A stretch of DNA of 58,988 bases from Roseburia sp. Lineage in GTDB: Bacteria; Bacillota; Clostridia; Lachnospirales; Lachnospiraceae. The notes below the pieces were generated by a model that did not search any database, was not told where the DNA came from, and saw only the letters and a list, made by a program, of their open reading frames with translations. Location: positions 1 through 58,988 of the forward strand of contig JAFYVJ010000049.1 of the NCBI GenBank assembly GCA_017549185.1. Reading direction: 5' to 3'. Below are positions 27,267 to 36,484 of the stretch, one piece after another. A program made the position numbers and the translations under genes. Every line of letters begins with the position of its first letter. Within the stretch, counting starts at the first letter, position 1.

Positions 27267-27992
27267 ATGGTAAGTTCAGTAGGTTCTGTTCAAAATCAGG
27301 CGATTGATTTATTACAGCAACGCAGGTCGCAGATTTTAGAAAAACTGAAAAATGGTGATGCCGAAGAGGCGATTGTAACCGGTGGCAATGCCTTTACAGA
27401 AAGTGTCTGGAAGAAGATGCTTGAGGGTTTGGATGATTATTTGGACGAAGTAAAAGAGGAACAGAAAATTCGTTTTGAGAAGATGGACGAAGAACAGCAG
27501 GAAAAAGAACTCCTGCAAAAACGTCTGATGCAAAAGGAAATGATGACAGAGGCGAATATCAAAGAGGTGTTGGTGGCACGAACAGGAGGTACACTTGATG
27601 TGCCATATGGTTATCTGGCAAAAAACGGAGTTATTGAGTATAACGGTGTGATTTTCGTGTGTGATGAAATACACAATGCGATTTGTCTTGGTGATATGAC
27701 GGATGAGTCTAAGGTCCTTAATATTCCACTCTCAGAAGGAGGCTGCTTAAAAGTAAACCGTGACAATCTTAATGATTTGGCAAAAGCAATCAGTATGTTT
27801 TCACCGGAGGATATCAAACGGATTATGGAAGCGATTGCAACAGATGCGAAATGTCAGCAGATGCAGCAGGAGATGGATGAGACACTGAATAGTATTTCAG
27901 GAAGTACGACGATTGTTTCTAAAAATCAGGAGCAGAATGGTGATATGGTAACTGCGGAACAGATTGCGGAACTGTTTCGGGATAAAGAATAA
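27267..27992 (+). CDS. Uncharacterised coiled-coil protein, 241 residues
   Basis: No family recognised. Residues about 50-100 are a strongly charged coiled coil (Glu/Lys/Gln-rich, EEQKIRFEKMDEEQQEKELL). A compact middle part (about 105-160) contains LDVPYGYLAKNGVIEYNGVIFVCDE and the C-terminal part is helical. No signal peptide. RBS AAAGGAAG is about 9 bases upstream. It stands between the deacetylase and a shared terminator, possibly co-transcribed with the deacetylase. Confidence 0.65.
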   Translation: MVSSVGSVQNQAIDLLQQRRSQILEKLKNGDAEEAIVTGGNAFTESVWKKMLEGLDDYLDEVKEEQKIRFEKMDEEQQEKELLQKRLMQKEMMTEANIKEVLVARTGGTLDVPYGYLAKNGVIEYNGVIFVCDEIHNAICLGDMTDESKVLNIPLSEGGCLKVNRDNLNDLAKAISMFSPEDIKRIMEAIATDAKCQQMQQEMDETLNSISGSTTIVSKNQEQNGDMVTAEQIAELFRDKE

Positions 27993-27998
27993 AAAATA

Positions 27999-28041
27999 GG
28001 GAATGTTGCAAAGGAATTATTTTGCAACATTCCCGTTTTTT
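27999..28041 (+). terminator. Bidirectional rho-independent terminator
   Basis: GGGAATGTTGCAAA (27999-28012) pairs with TTTGCAACATTCCC (28021-28034), followed by GTTTTTT. It sits between convergent genes and its right edge touches the stop codon of the flavin reductase gene. Confidence 0.85.
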
Positions 28042-28603
28042 ACTTCTTTTTTACGCTATATCCGAAACTGCCAAGTTTTTCTCCCAATAAGAAGTATTCT
28101 CCATGAGAGTAAGTCACAAGTCCGGTATCGTTAAGGTTAAATTTGCCTTTTTCATTCATGTAAGCATCATCAATAGATACACCTACCACGTCTGCAATGA
28201 ACATATGATGGCTGCCGAGTTCTTTGATTTCGCGAACCTTGCATTCAATATTCACAGGACTTTCAGCGATGCCGGGAGCACTGATGTGCTGGGAAGGTTG
28301 AGGAGTTAAATGCATTTCCTTGAATTTGTCCACGTCTTTTCCGGAACGTACGCCACAGTAATCGGTGGCAAAGACTAAGTCTTTGGTCGTGAGGTTAATT
28401 ACAAATTCTCCGGATTCTTTTATCATATGATAAGAGTAGCGTTCCGGACGGACAGAGATAGAAACCATCGGTGGATTGGTACAGATAGTTCCTGCCCAAG
28501 CTACTGTAATAATATTTGGTTTTTCATTTTCACTCTGGCAGCTAACCATTACAGCTGGCAGAGGATATAGCATATTTCCTGCTTTCCAATGTTGTTTTGC
28601 CAT
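28040..28603 (-). CDS. Flavin reductase family protein (flavoredoxin-like)
   Basis: An FMN-binding split-barrel protein of 187 residues. Motifs include PLPAVMVSCQ, NIITVAWAGTICTNPPMVSISVRPERYS (the flavin-binding strand region) and the GVRSGKDVDKF block. It resembles flavoredoxins of anaerobes that pass electrons through bound FMN. AGGAG lies 7-8 bases upstream. The DUF4364 gene precedes it by 10 bases on the same strand, so the two are probably co-transcribed. Its partner is unknown. Confidence 0.87.
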   Translation of the reverse strand: MAKQHWKAGNMLYPLPAVMVSCQSENEKPNIITVAWAGTICTNPPMVSISVRPERYSYHMIKESGEFVINLTTKDLVFATDYCGVRSGKDVDKFKEMHLTPQPSQHISAPGIAESPVNIECKVREIKELGSHHMFIADVVGVSIDDAYMNEKGKFNLNDTGLVTYSHGEYFLLGEKLGSFGYSVKKK

Positions 28604-28613
28604 GAGAATCTCC

Positions 28614-29129
28614 TTATTTCATTAAAATGTCCATCAGATACATGTAGACATCTTCGTTTTGTTTTTTCCAATTGTTACAAATAGCTTCAGCCTGTTCCTT
28701 GGTTGGCACAGACAGTGTTAAATCAATCAGGTTTGTATCTTTCTGACGATATTGGCAACGTACAGCAAAATCCCGGTTAGGTGTGCGGTAGTAGTCAGCG
28801 ATAATGGAATTATCGTTACGAAGTTCTAATTTATTTTGGGCAAAATAATTATTAATATCTAATTCAATAGCGTCGGAAATTTTATCTTTAAGTAAATTTA
28901 AAGTTTCTTTTCCAGCAGCGGTAATGTAATAGTGGGTGTTATTATGAGTTGATTCGGTACGAATCAATTCAGCATCTAATAAGTCACTAATAACTTGCTG
29001 CACACGGAAATAATCTGTATATTCCTGTTCTAAGAAAAAATTAGTAAGCTGAGTATTGGAGAGTGGAAAATCCACTTTGTCTAACATATTTAAAATCGTT
29101 AATTTGTATATGGTAAATGGTTCTGCCAT
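28614..29129 (-). CDS. DUF4364 family protein (winged-helix-like)
   Basis: 171 residues matching the DUF4364 pattern: AEPFTIYKLTILNMLDKVDFPLSN followed by a winged-helix-like segment (TNFFLEQEYTDYFRVQQVISDLLDAELI) and a C-terminal alpha/beta part. The family is common in Clostridia, and the N-terminal fold suggests DNA binding, but no function is established to my knowledge. Probably co-transcribed with the flavin reductase. Confidence 0.8.
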   Translation of the reverse strand: MAEPFTIYKLTILNMLDKVDFPLSNTQLTNFFLEQEYTDYFRVQQVISDLLDAELIRTESTHNNTHYYITAAGKETLNLLKDKISDAIELDINNYFAQNKLELRNDNSIIADYYRTPNRDFAVRCQYRQKDTNLIDLTLSVPTKEQAEAICNNWKKQNEDVYMYLMDILMK

Positions 29130-29159
29130 AATGAGTTCCTTTCTAAATTATATATTTAT

Positions 29160-29248
29160 GTAACTATTCAGAGCACCATTCGCAAAACTGCCTTTTCAAG
29201 GCTTCCGTTTTGCGAATGTTGGCTTCTCGCCAAAGAAATTTTCAAAAA
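29160..29248. repeat. Dispersed MITE-like repeat family 1, one-ended copy
   Basis: Begins with GTAACTATTCAGAGCA (29160-29175), identical to the end of the copy at 7797. The inside forms a cruciform from ATTCGCAAAAC and GTTTTGCGAAT around GCCTT/AAGGC. The segment GAAAATTTCTTTGGCGAGAAG (minus strand) also occurs in the copy at 53949. The distal inverted end is missing, so the element is truncated against the 3' end of the radical SAM gene. Confidence 0.7.
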
Positions 29249-29253
29249 TACAT

Positions 29254-30261
29254 TCATTTCAGCAAGCTGAATGCCTGTATTTTATAAAAATTGCCTTGGC
29301 TCTGAATAGTTACCATATTATAATATTTTCCCTGCCAGGTATCGCGTTCTATTAATCGTTTGGTGATTGTATTTAGTACGCGTTTTTTGTCGGTGCTCCA
29401 AAGGGGAGCAATTAAGAGCTTTCTCGGACCATCTCCGGTGATTCGGTGAAGTACGATGTCAGGTGGAAGCAGCTCGATGCAGTCTACGATGAAATCACAG
29501 TATTCTTCTAATGAAAAAGTCCAAAACGGATTGCTTTCGTAATAAGCTGCCAAATCAGTACCTTTTAATATATGAAGTAATTGCAGTTTTAAACCGGAAA
29601 TTGGTAATTTTGCCACATAGGATAAAGAGGCGAGCATATCATCTTTGCTTTCACCCGGAAGTCCTAAAATCAAGTGTGTGATGACTGAAATACCATGTTC
29701 ATGTAAATTGGCAACCGCTGTGTCGAATTGATTTAAAGTAAATCCACTTCGAATGAATGCTAATGTTTTTGCATGAATAGTCTGTAAGCCAAGTTCTACC
29801 CATACCGGCTTTATACAGTTCAATTCTTTTAACAGATATAATACATCTTCTGGCAGACAATCACATCGGGTAGCGATGGAAAGAGCCACAATATCAGGAT
29901 GATGAATTGCTTCTAAAAAAATTTTTCGTAAATAGTTTACCGGAGCATAGGTGTTTGTATACGCCTGAAAATAGGCAATAAATTTGGTGCAGTTAGTTTT
30001 ACCGGATATTCGAGACTTGGCTTCTTCAATCTGATCCGTTATCGAGAGCGTAGGAGAAGCAGCAAAATCACCGGAACCGCCTGCACTGCAAAAAATACAG
30101 CCACCGGTACTAATGTGCCCGTCACGATTCGGACAACTCATGCCACCATTTAATGAAAGACGATAAATTTTTTCGCCGAATATAGTTTTAAAATGATAAT
30201 CTAATGAGTGATAACGTTTCTCACCCCATGTTGATTTTGGCTGGTTGTGATGAAAATCCAT
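29254..30261 (-). CDS. Radical SAM protein, TIGR01212 (YhcC-like)
   Basis: 335 residues with the radical SAM Cys cluster in CPNRDGHISTGGCIFCSAGG, the expanded spacing seen in the YhcC/TIGR01212 group. Later conserved blocks are VELGLQTIH, THLILGLPGES and LHRITGDGP. It probably modifies RNA or protein, but the substrate of this group is not firmly known to me. It stands alone on the minus strand, diverging from rho. Length is typical. Confidence 0.88.
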   Translation of the reverse strand: MDFHHNQPKSTWGEKRYHSLDYHFKTIFGEKIYRLSLNGGMSCPNRDGHISTGGCIFCSAGGSGDFAASPTLSITDQIEEAKSRISGKTNCTKFIAYFQAYTNTYAPVNYLRKIFLEAIHHPDIVALSIATRCDCLPEDVLYLLKELNCIKPVWVELGLQTIHAKTLAFIRSGFTLNQFDTAVANLHEHGISVITHLILGLPGESKDDMLASLSYVAKLPISGLKLQLLHILKGTDLAAYYESNPFWTFSLEEYCDFIVDCIELLPPDIVLHRITGDGPRKLLIAPLWSTDKKRVLNTITKRLIERDTWQGKYYNMVTIQSQGNFYKIQAFSLLK

Positions 30262-30336
30262 AGGGGGGTAAACTCCTCTCTGAATAGTAAATCCATGATA
30301 GCATTTTGCATTTCATTAATCAAGAAAAAATGGGGC

Positions 30337-30365
30337 TTTCTATTTCAGAAAAAATACGTTATAAT
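30337..30365 (+). promoter_or_regulatory. Promoter of rho
   Basis: TATAAT at 30360-30365 with a weak TTTCTA -35 region at 30337-30342 (17-base spacer). The start codon is about 90 bases downstream, leaving a leader of that size; rho is autoregulated in other bacteria, but I see no specific signal here. Confidence 0.5.
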
Positions 30366-30457
30366 AGATACATCGAAGATGTTTCAACGTCGATTCAGAC
30401 AGGAATCCCAAGGATACAATTGATAAATAGATAGATAGAAATAAAGGAGAACTTTAT

Positions 30458-31816
30458 ATGAGAGAAAAGTATGAAAGTCTTTCTGTAGCGGTATTACGTG
30501 ATTTGGCAAAGTCTCGTGGCATCGAAGGAATCTCTGCAATGAAGAAAGCAGATTTAGTAGAAGCGATGCTTACATTAGATGAAAAAGAAAAAAGTGAAAA
30601 GCCGGCGGAGCAACAGAACGAGAAAACAGAAGAGAAACCGGCGGAAAAAGTAGAGAAAAATAATCCGGAAGATACTTTAAGCAGTTTAGACAGTGGTGTT
30701 ACAGCAAATGGTATTTTAGAGGTTATGGCAGATGGTTATGGTTTTATTCGTTGTGCCAATTATTTGCCTGGTGAAAACGATGTGTATGTATCTCCATCTC
30801 AGATTCGTAAATTTAATTTGAAAACAGGTGATATTGTTTGTGGCAATACTAGAATAAAGACACAACAAGAGAAGTTTTCTGCATTATTATATGTATCCAG
30901 TGTGAATGGTTTTCACCCAAGTGTGGCACAGGCGAGAAAGAACTTTAACGATTTAACACCGATTTTTCCGGATGAGCGTATTCGTTTAGAATACCCAGGA
31001 TGCAGTGTGGCAATGCGTATCGTGGATTTGGTATCTCCAATCGGTAAAGGTCAGCGAGGTATGATTGTATCTCAGCCAAAAGCAGGTAAGACTACATTAT
31101 TAAAAGAAGTAGCACAGACAGTTACCAGAAGTAATCCGGACATGCATTTAATCGTATTGTTAATTGATGAGCGTCCAGAAGAAGTAACCGATATCAAAGA
31201 AGCCATTGAAGGTAAAAACGTAGAAGTTATTTATTCTACATTCGATGAACTTCCAGAGAATCATAAACGTGTATCAGAAATGGTTATTGAGCGTGCAAAA
31301 CGCCTTGTAGAGCATAAAAAAGATGTTATGATTTTATTAGATAGTATCACACGTTTAGCAAGAGCTTACAACCTGACTGTTGCACCAAGTGGACGTACCT
31401 TATCCGGTGGTCTTGATCCGGCAGCACTTCATATGCCAAAGAGATTTTTTGGTGCAGCCAGAAATATGCGAGAGGGAGGAAGCCTTACGATTTTAGCGAC
31501 TGCATTAGTTGATACAGGAAGCCGTATGGATGACGTTGTATTCGAGGAATTCAAGGGAACCGGTAACATGGAGCTTGTATTAGATCGTAAACTTTCAGAA
31601 AAGCGTGTATTCCCGGCTATCGACATTGTAAAATCTGGTACCAGACGTGACGATTTGTTGCTTGATAGTGAAGAGCAGGAAGCAATGGATATCATGCGAA
31701 AAGCCTTTAATGGAATGCGTGCAGATGAGGCGGTTGAAAATATTCTGAATATGTTTGCACGTACGAAGAATAATAAGGAATATATCGCAACTGTGAAGAA
31801 AAACCGTATTTTGTAA
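30458..31816 (+). CDS. rho: Transcription termination factor Rho
   Basis: Hexameric RNA-dependent ATPase. Order: N-terminal helix-extended-loop-helix (SVAVLRDLAKSRGI), a charged Lys/Glu/Pro insertion (about 48-80), the cold-shock RNA-binding domain (GILEVMADGYGFIRC), then the RecA-like motor with Walker A PKAGKTTLL, Walker B VMILLDSITRLARAYN and the Q-loop area. Length 452. Strong RBS AAAGGAGA 6-9 bases upstream. It starts the conserved rho-rpmE-DUF1385-prmC-prfA block typical of Clostridia. Confidence 0.96.
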   Translation: MREKYESLSVAVLRDLAKSRGIEGISAMKKADLVEAMLTLDEKEKSEKPAEQQNEKTEEKPAEKVEKNNPEDTLSSLDSGVTANGILEVMADGYGFIRCANYLPGENDVYVSPSQIRKFNLKTGDIVCGNTRIKTQQEKFSALLYVSSVNGFHPSVAQARKNFNDLTPIFPDERIRLEYPGCSVAMRIVDLVSPIGKGQRGMIVSQPKAGKTTLLKEVAQTVTRSNPDMHLIVLLIDERPEEVTDIKEAIEGKNVEVIYSTFDELPENHKRVSEMVIERAKRLVEHKKDVMILLDSITRLARAYNLTVAPSGRTLSGGLDPAALHMPKRFFGAARNMREGGSLTILATALVDTGSRMDDVVFEEFKGTGNMELVLDRKLSEKRVFPAIDIVKSGTRRDDLLLDSEEQEAMDIMRKAFNGMRADEAVENILNMFARTKNNKEYIATVKKNRIL

Positions 31817-31920
31817 TATTTTAGAGCCACGGAAAATCAAAGAATTTTTGCGATTGACTCTGAAGTGTATTTGAAAAAACGTAAGCGTTATAAAAAGATT
31901 GAAAAGATAATAAAAATGAC

Positions 31921-31949
31921 TTGCATTTCATGTGATTATATGGTATATT
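31921..31949 (+). promoter_or_regulatory. Promoter of rpmE
   Basis: TTGCAT (31921-31926), 17-base spacer, TATATT (31944-31949), about 105 bases after the rho stop. It would start a leader of roughly 230 bases before rpmE. Confidence 0.6.
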
Positions 31950-31955
31950 AATAAA

Positions 31956-32183
31956 GCTGTTTGTCGGGATAGAAGTCTGTGTATAGACTTCAAGCAGTGG
32001 ACAACACTTCATATGAAGTGTGAATCGTGTATATTCTCTGCATAAGTATCATATGCGGATCGGGCATACGGGTACAGCGATGCATCGGTGCATAGAGCAC
32101 TAGACATCGTCAGATGTATTAGCATCCCGGAGAATAAGAACATGCGAAACTATAAAACGATAAGATTAAAAGAGGTGAAAATA
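31956..32183 (+). promoter_or_regulatory. Structured 5' leader of rpmE (possible L31 autoregulatory leader)
   Basis: About 230 bases with several hairpins: GAAGTCT/AGACTTC (31972-31991), the perfect palindrome at 32004-32021 (ACACTTCAT/ATGAAGTGT), and further pairing around 32040-32130. The open frame through it lacks a plausible start or similarity, so I treat it as untranslated. Leaders of ribosomal protein genes often bind the encoded protein. Whether this is a known L31 leader class needs a covariance search. Confidence 0.45.
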
Positions 32184-32384
32184 ATGAGAGAAGGAATCCA
32201 TCCAGATTATCATCAGGCAACCGTTACATGTAACTGTGGTAACACATTTGTTACAGGTTCTACAAAAGAATCAATCCACGTAGAAATCTGTTCAAAATGT
32301 CATCCATTCTACACAGGACAGCAGAAATCTGCTAGAACTGACGGACGTATTGATAAGTTCAACAGAAAATACGGTATTAAATAA
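32184..32384 (+). CDS. rpmE: 50S ribosomal protein L31
   Basis: A 66-residue ribosomal protein beginning [16 protein letters not shown]. The Cys residues CNC and CSKCH make this the zinc-containing (C+) form, which can act as a zinc store when a Cys-free paralogue exists elsewhere. ATG 32184 fits the family start exactly and has AGAGGTG upstream; the longer frame from 32088 is leader. Terminator follows at 32404. Confidence 0.96.
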   Translation: MREGIHPDYHQATVTCNCGNTFVTGSTKESIHVEICSKCHPFYTGQQKSARTDGRIDKFNRKYGIK

Positions 32385-32403
32385 GATAGAATGTAAGAAT
32401 GAG

Positions 32404-32437
32404 AAGGTTGAGGTTAATTTAATCTCAACCTTTTTTC
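32404..32437 (+). terminator. Rho-independent terminator of rpmE
   Basis: AAGGTTGAG (32404-32412) pairs with CTCAACCTT (32424-32432), followed by TTTT. Confidence 0.85.
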
Positions 32438-32558
32438 AGATTAAATCTGAAAAGTGATATACATGGAGTAGTGCGTAGTGTGAAAAATAAATTTTTCACA
32501 TGCAAATTTGTGCCTGCGGTCCAAAGTTTGCAGGTATTGGAAGGGTATGGTTATTAAC

Positions 32559-33515
32559 ATGAGATACTCCGGAATTGGCGGACAGGCTGTTATGGAAGGC
32601 GTTATGATGAAGAATCAGGATAAATACGCCGTCGCAGTCAGAAAGCCGGATAAAGAAATAGAAGTAATGGTTTCTGAATACACAGGAATCGTGAAGAATC
32701 AGAAATTAAAAAATATGCCAATTATTCGTGGTGTGTTGAATTTTATAGATTCCATGGTGTTAGGAATGCGGACATTGACTTATTCAGCATCTTTTTTTGA
32801 AGAGGAAGAAGATGTGAAAAAGGTTACTAAGATGGCTCAGATGACACCAGAGGAACGAGCAGAACAAGAAATTAAGGATAAAAAGAAGGAAGATGCAGCG
32901 ATGGGTGGTACTGTGGTACTGTCAATTTTGTTTGCAGTTGGAATCTTCATGATGCTGCCGTACTTTATTTCTTCTTTTTTTCAGAAATATATTGAATCAC
33001 GTCTTTTATTAGGATTGTTAGAAGGTGTCATTCGTTTGACGATATTCATATCTTATGTGGGATTGATTTCGTTAATGGAAGATATTAAGCGTGTATACAT
33101 GTATCATGGTGCAGAGCATAAATGTATTAATTGTATCGAAAGCGGTATGGATTTATCGGTTGAGAATGTGCGTAAAAGTTCGAGATTGCATAAGCGTTGT
33201 GGTACCAGCTTTTTGTTAATCGTCATGTTTATCAGTATTTTATTTTTTATGATGATTCGTGTAGATTCTGCAATCTTAAAGGTTGTGTTGCGTTTGTTGC
33301 TGATACCGGTAATTGCCGGTGTGTCTTATGAATTTATTCGTTTGGCAGGTAGAAGTGAAAATTGTTTTGTCAACATGTTGAGTAAGCCGGGGCTGTGGTT
33401 ACAAAAAATCACCACAAGAGAGCCGGATGATGACATGATTGAAGTAGCAATTAAGTCGGTAGAAGCAGTATTCGACTGGAAGAAATACGTGGATGAAATT
33501 CGTAAAGAGGTTTAA
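32559..33515 (+). CDS. DUF1385 family membrane protein
   Basis: A membrane protein of unknown function common in Firmicutes. It begins MRYSGIGGQAVMEGVMM, the family signature. Three to four predicted membrane helices follow (about 125-145, 155-180, 230-270), with the conserved YHGAEHKCINCIE and RLHKRCGTSFLL blocks, whose His and Cys could bind a metal. The family start suggests ATG 32559; ATG 32547 lies closer to GGAAGGG. Together with prmC and prfA it probably forms one transcript, as in other Clostridia. Confidence 0.85.
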   Translation: MRYSGIGGQAVMEGVMMKNQDKYAVAVRKPDKEIEVMVSEYTGIVKNQKLKNMPIIRGVLNFIDSMVLGMRTLTYSASFFEEEEDVKKVTKMAQMTPEERAEQEIKDKKKEDAAMGGTVVLSILFAVGIFMMLPYFISSFFQKYIESRLLLGLLEGVIRLTIFISYVGLISLMEDIKRVYMYHGAEHKCINCIESGMDLSVENVRKSSRLHKRCGTSFLLIVMFISILFFMMIRVDSAILKVVLRLLLIPVIAGVSYEFIRLAGRSENCFVNMLSKPGLWLQKITTREPDDDMIEVAIKSVEAVFDWKKYVDEIRKEV

Positions 33516-33572
33516 AAACTGTTATTAAAAATTTTATGAGGATGCCAGAAAATGGCAGAGTGAGAGGATATC

Positions 33573-34406
33573 ATGACATATCGGGAAGCAATTGGTCTGG
33601 GAGAGAAAATATTAACCACGGCAGGTATTGCAGATGTAAAGACGGATGCATGGATGTTATTAGAAATGGCAGCGAAAATTGACCGTAATTTTTACTACAT
33701 GCATATGAATGATGAGATAACAGGGGAACAGTTAGCAGAATATGAGAGTGTGTTAAAAAAACGTGCAGAACATATTCCATTGCAGTATATCATAGGTGAG
33801 ACCGAGTTTATGGGATTGCCGTTTAAGGTGAATTCTAGTGTACTGATTCCGCGTCAGGACACGGAGACTTTGGTAGAGGAAGCATTAAAAGTAGCTAAAC
33901 CGGGCATGAAGGTGTTTGACATGTGTACCGGTTCCGGTTGTATTATCATCAGTATTTTACATCATGGCAAAGAGTTAGAAGGATATGCCTCAGACATTTC
34001 CAGACATGCCATCAATGTGGCAAAAGAAAATGCAAAATTGAATCACGTAGCGGTTTCTTTTGAAACAGGTGATTTATTTGACCATATCAAAGGAAAATAT
34101 GATATCATAGTATCGAACCCGCCATACATTCGCACGGAAGAGATTGCAAAGCTCATGCCGGAAGTGCAGAATTTTGAACCATTTGATGCATTAGATGGGA
34201 AAGAAGATGGTTTGTTTTTTTACCGCAGAATTGTGGAACAGGCAGGAGGTTATCTGAATCCGGGTGGATATCTTTTATTTGAAATTGGACATGACCAGGG
34301 TGAGGATGTGTCTGAATTGATGAAGCAGGCAGGATTTAATGATGTGAGTGTGATTAAGGATTTGGTAGGTAATGATCGTGTAGTTACTGGTGTTTTACAT
34401 CAATAA
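33573..34406 (+). CDS. prmC: Release factor glutamine methyltransferase PrmC (HemK)
   Basis: Methylates the Gln of the GGQ motif of peptide release factors. N-terminal helical bundle (about 1-80), then a Rossmann methyltransferase with VFDMCTGSGCIIIS (SAM loop) and the catalytic VSNPPYI. 277 residues is typical. It lies 19 bases before prfA, its substrate's gene. RBS GAGAGGA about 6 bases upstream. Confidence 0.95.
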   Translation: MTYREAIGLGEKILTTAGIADVKTDAWMLLEMAAKIDRNFYYMHMNDEITGEQLAEYESVLKKRAEHIPLQYIIGETEFMGLPFKVNSSVLIPRQDTETLVEEALKVAKPGMKVFDMCTGSGCIIISILHHGKELEGYASDISRHAINVAKENAKLNHVAVSFETGDLFDHIKGKYDIIVSNPPYIRTEEIAKLMPEVQNFEPFDALDGKEDGLFFYRRIVEQAGGYLNPGGYLLFEIGHDQGEDVSELMKQAGFNDVSVIKDLVGNDRVVTGVLHQ

Positions 34407-34425
34407 ATATAGAGAGGTATAGAAC

Positions 34426-35499
34426 ATGTTTGATAGATTAGAAGATTTGTTAATCAGATTTGAAGAATTAATGAGCGAGTTAAGTATGCCGGATGTAGCA
34501 AACAATCCGGAGCGTTTCCGTAAGCTTATGAAAGAACAGAGTGATTTGACTCCAATTGTTGAGGCTTATAAGGAATACAAGCAGTGCAAACAGAGCATCG
34601 AAGATTCTCTAATGATGTTAGAGGAAGAATCTGACGAAGAAATGCGTGAACTTGCAAAAGAAGAATTGAATGATTCCAAAGCCCGCGTAGAAGAATTAGA
34701 AAATGAATTAAAGATTTTACTTCTTCCAAAGGACCCTAACGATGACAAGAACGTTATCGTAGAAATTCGTGCAGGTGCAGGTGGTGACGAAGCAGCACTT
34801 TTCGCAGCAGAAATTTACCGTATGTATCAGCATTATGCAGAATCAAAACGCTGGAAAACAGAGATGATGGAAGTAGATGATACCGGTATCGGCGGTATGA
34901 AGAGTGTATCCTTCATGATTAATGGACAGGGTGCATACTCTGTAATGAAATACGAGTCAGGCGTACATCGTGTACAGCGTGTACCAGAAACAGAATCCGG
35001 CGGACGTATCCATACATCTACTATTTCAGTAGCAGTAATGCCGGAAGCAGAAGATGTAGAAGTAGAAATCGATGAAAAAGATATCCGTATCGACGTAATG
35101 AGAGCGTCAGGTAACGGTGGTCAGTGTGTCAACACAACTGACTCAGCTGTACGTTTAACTCACTACCCATCCGGTATCGTAGTATATAGCCAGACAGAAA
35201 AATCACAGCTTCAGAACAAAGCGAAAGCGTTTGCTTTATTACGAGCAAAACTTTACGACATCGAATGCCAGAAAGCACACGATGCAGAAGCAGAGCTTCG
35301 TAAGAGCCAGATTGGTACGGGTGACCGTTCTGAAAAGATTAGAACATACAACTTCCCACAGGGACGTGTAACAGACCACAGAATTAACCTTACACTTTAC
35401 AAGTTAGATAAGATTATGAATGGTGATATTCAGGAGATTATTGATGCTTGTATCGCAGCCGACCAGACAGCTAAGTTGGCGAAGATGAACGAGAACTAG
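34426..35499 (+). CDS. prfA: Peptide chain release factor 1
   Basis: Recognises UAA and UAG and triggers peptidyl-tRNA hydrolysis. Length 357 is normal. The catalytic GGQ is in [20 protein letters not shown] (Cys where His is commoner), and [14 protein letters not shown] precedes it. The gene is intact and ends [12 protein letters not shown]. Its last 11-12 codons are copied twice downstream at 37215 and 40882, so its 3' end is the insertion or recombination point of the island that follows. Confidence 0.96.
   Translation: MFDRLEDLLIRFEELMSELSMPDVANNPERFRKLMKEQSDLTPIVEAYKEYKQCKQSIEDSLMMLEEESDEEMRELAKEELNDSKARVEELENELKILLLPKDPNDDKNVIVEIRAGAGGDEAALFAAEIYRMYQHYAESKRWKTEMMEVDDTGIGGMKSVSFMINGQGAYSVMKYESGVHRVQRVPETESGGRIHTSTISVAVMPEAEDVEVEIDEKDIRIDVMRASGNGGQCVNTTDSAVRLTHYPSGIVVYSQTEKSQLQNKAKAFALLRAKLYDIECQKAHDAEAELRKSQIGTGDRSEKIRTYNFPQGRVTDHRINLTLYKLDKIMNGDIQEIIDACIAADQTAKLAKMNEN
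35461..35499 (+). repeat. prfA-tail repeat, copy 1 (the real gene end)
   Basis: Codes for [12 protein letters not shown]-stop. Copies 2 and 3 match over the first 32 bases. Differences from copy 2 are all synonymous (GAC/GAT, ACA/ACT, GCT/GCA, GAG/GAA), so the copies diverged while still part of a translated prfA gene. Confidence 0.85.
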
Positions 35500-35562
35500 G
35501 GAAGATAGTGTTGATTTGGGTTGAAATTAGATTTTAACAAGAGAATATTTTAGAAAAAGATA

Positions 35563-35604
35563 TAGGCGATGATGTACTTTTGAGGTATGTCATCGCCTGT
35601 TTTT
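35563..35604 (+). terminator. Terminator after prfA
   Basis: AGGCGATGA pairs with TCATCGCCT (ends near 35598), followed by GTTTTTG. It lies about 65 bases after the prfA stop codon. Confidence 0.8.
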
Positions 35605-36052
35605 GTATTTTATGTTTTGTTGGATGTACTGTACTTGTAGATGAAATATAATTGGATGTTAGGCTATTTTGAGACATGTTTAAGATGAACACCTTTTTTT
35701 GTACAATATAGAACAGTTTAGTTGTTAAAATCAAATATTTGTTTGTTGAAATTTAAAATAGGTGTGATTGGGGTAAGAAATAATGAAGACTGCATGAAGA
35801 AAGATTTTGATTGATAAAATATTATTGTAAATCAAAAATAATATGGTTGAAAATATCAATAAAACAGAACAAGTGTTCTTGACTTAAAGTGCTAATTGTG
35901 GTATAGTAAATATGGAACAAATGTATGGATAAGGGGATGTGAATAAGTTAGTAGTGGTCAGCAAAAATACAGATAAAATTTAATAATAAAGCTACTATTC
36001 AAGCTTTAATACATCATGTTATATTATAGTTGAGAGAGGGGAGGATGGAAAA
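35605..36052 (+). promoter_or_regulatory. Gene-free AT-rich stretch with promoter for the Panacea cassette
   Basis: No gene is supported in this 450-base stretch. A good promoter lies at 35879-35907: TTGACT, 17-base spacer, TATAGT. It points at the Panacea gene about 145 bases on and leaves an untranslated leader. RBS GAGAGGGGAGG precedes the start codon. Base composition is more AT-rich than the genes on either side, consistent with imported DNA. Confidence 0.6.
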
Positions 36053-36484
36053 ATGGCAAATGTATTTGATACTGCAAAATATATTCTTGAACAGAGTGGA
36101 ACGATGTCAACAATGAAACTTCAGAAGTTATGCTATTATTCGCAGGCATGGTCTCTTGTTTGGGATGATGCTCCTTTATTTAATGAGGATTTTCAAGCAT
36201 GGGCAAATGGTCCTGTTTGTCCTGAATTATTTTATGTGACGCGGGGAAAGTATTCTGTAAGTGCAAGCGATGAAACGGGTGGAGAGAATAATTTATCTGA
36301 TAATCAGAAAGATACAATTGAGCGTGTACTTGAACATTATGGAAGTCATGATGCACAGTGGTTAAGTCAGTTGACACATATGGAACATCCATGGATTCAG
36401 GCAAGAGAAGGTATACCATCAGGACTAGGTTGTAATAATGTGATAACAAAAGAAAGCATGGCGTTGTATTATGGCGGGCTCTAA
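36053..36484 (+). CDS. Panacea-domain antitoxin (DUF4065/SocA-like)
   Basis: 143 residues matching the Panacea domain: FDTAKYILEQSGTMSTMKLQKLCYYSQAW at the N-terminus, then FNEDFQAWANGPVCPELF and a helical C-terminal part ending HPWIQAREG. Panacea proteins are promiscuous antitoxins that neutralise many unrelated toxins encoded beside them. The next gene overlaps by 14 bases, the usual tight pairing. It is the only coding content of the first prfA-tail cassette. Confidence 0.85.
   Translation: MANVFDTAKYILEQSGTMSTMKLQKLCYYSQAWSLVWDDAPLFNEDFQAWANGPVCPELFYVTRGKYSVSASDETGGENNLSDNQKDTIERVLEHYGSHDAQWLSQLTHMEHPWIQAREGIPSGLGCNNVITKESMALYYGGL

Noticed and set aside
31429-31830. 133-codon frame antisense to rho
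   Set aside because: It lies wholly against a strongly conserved gene and has no domain or ribosome site.
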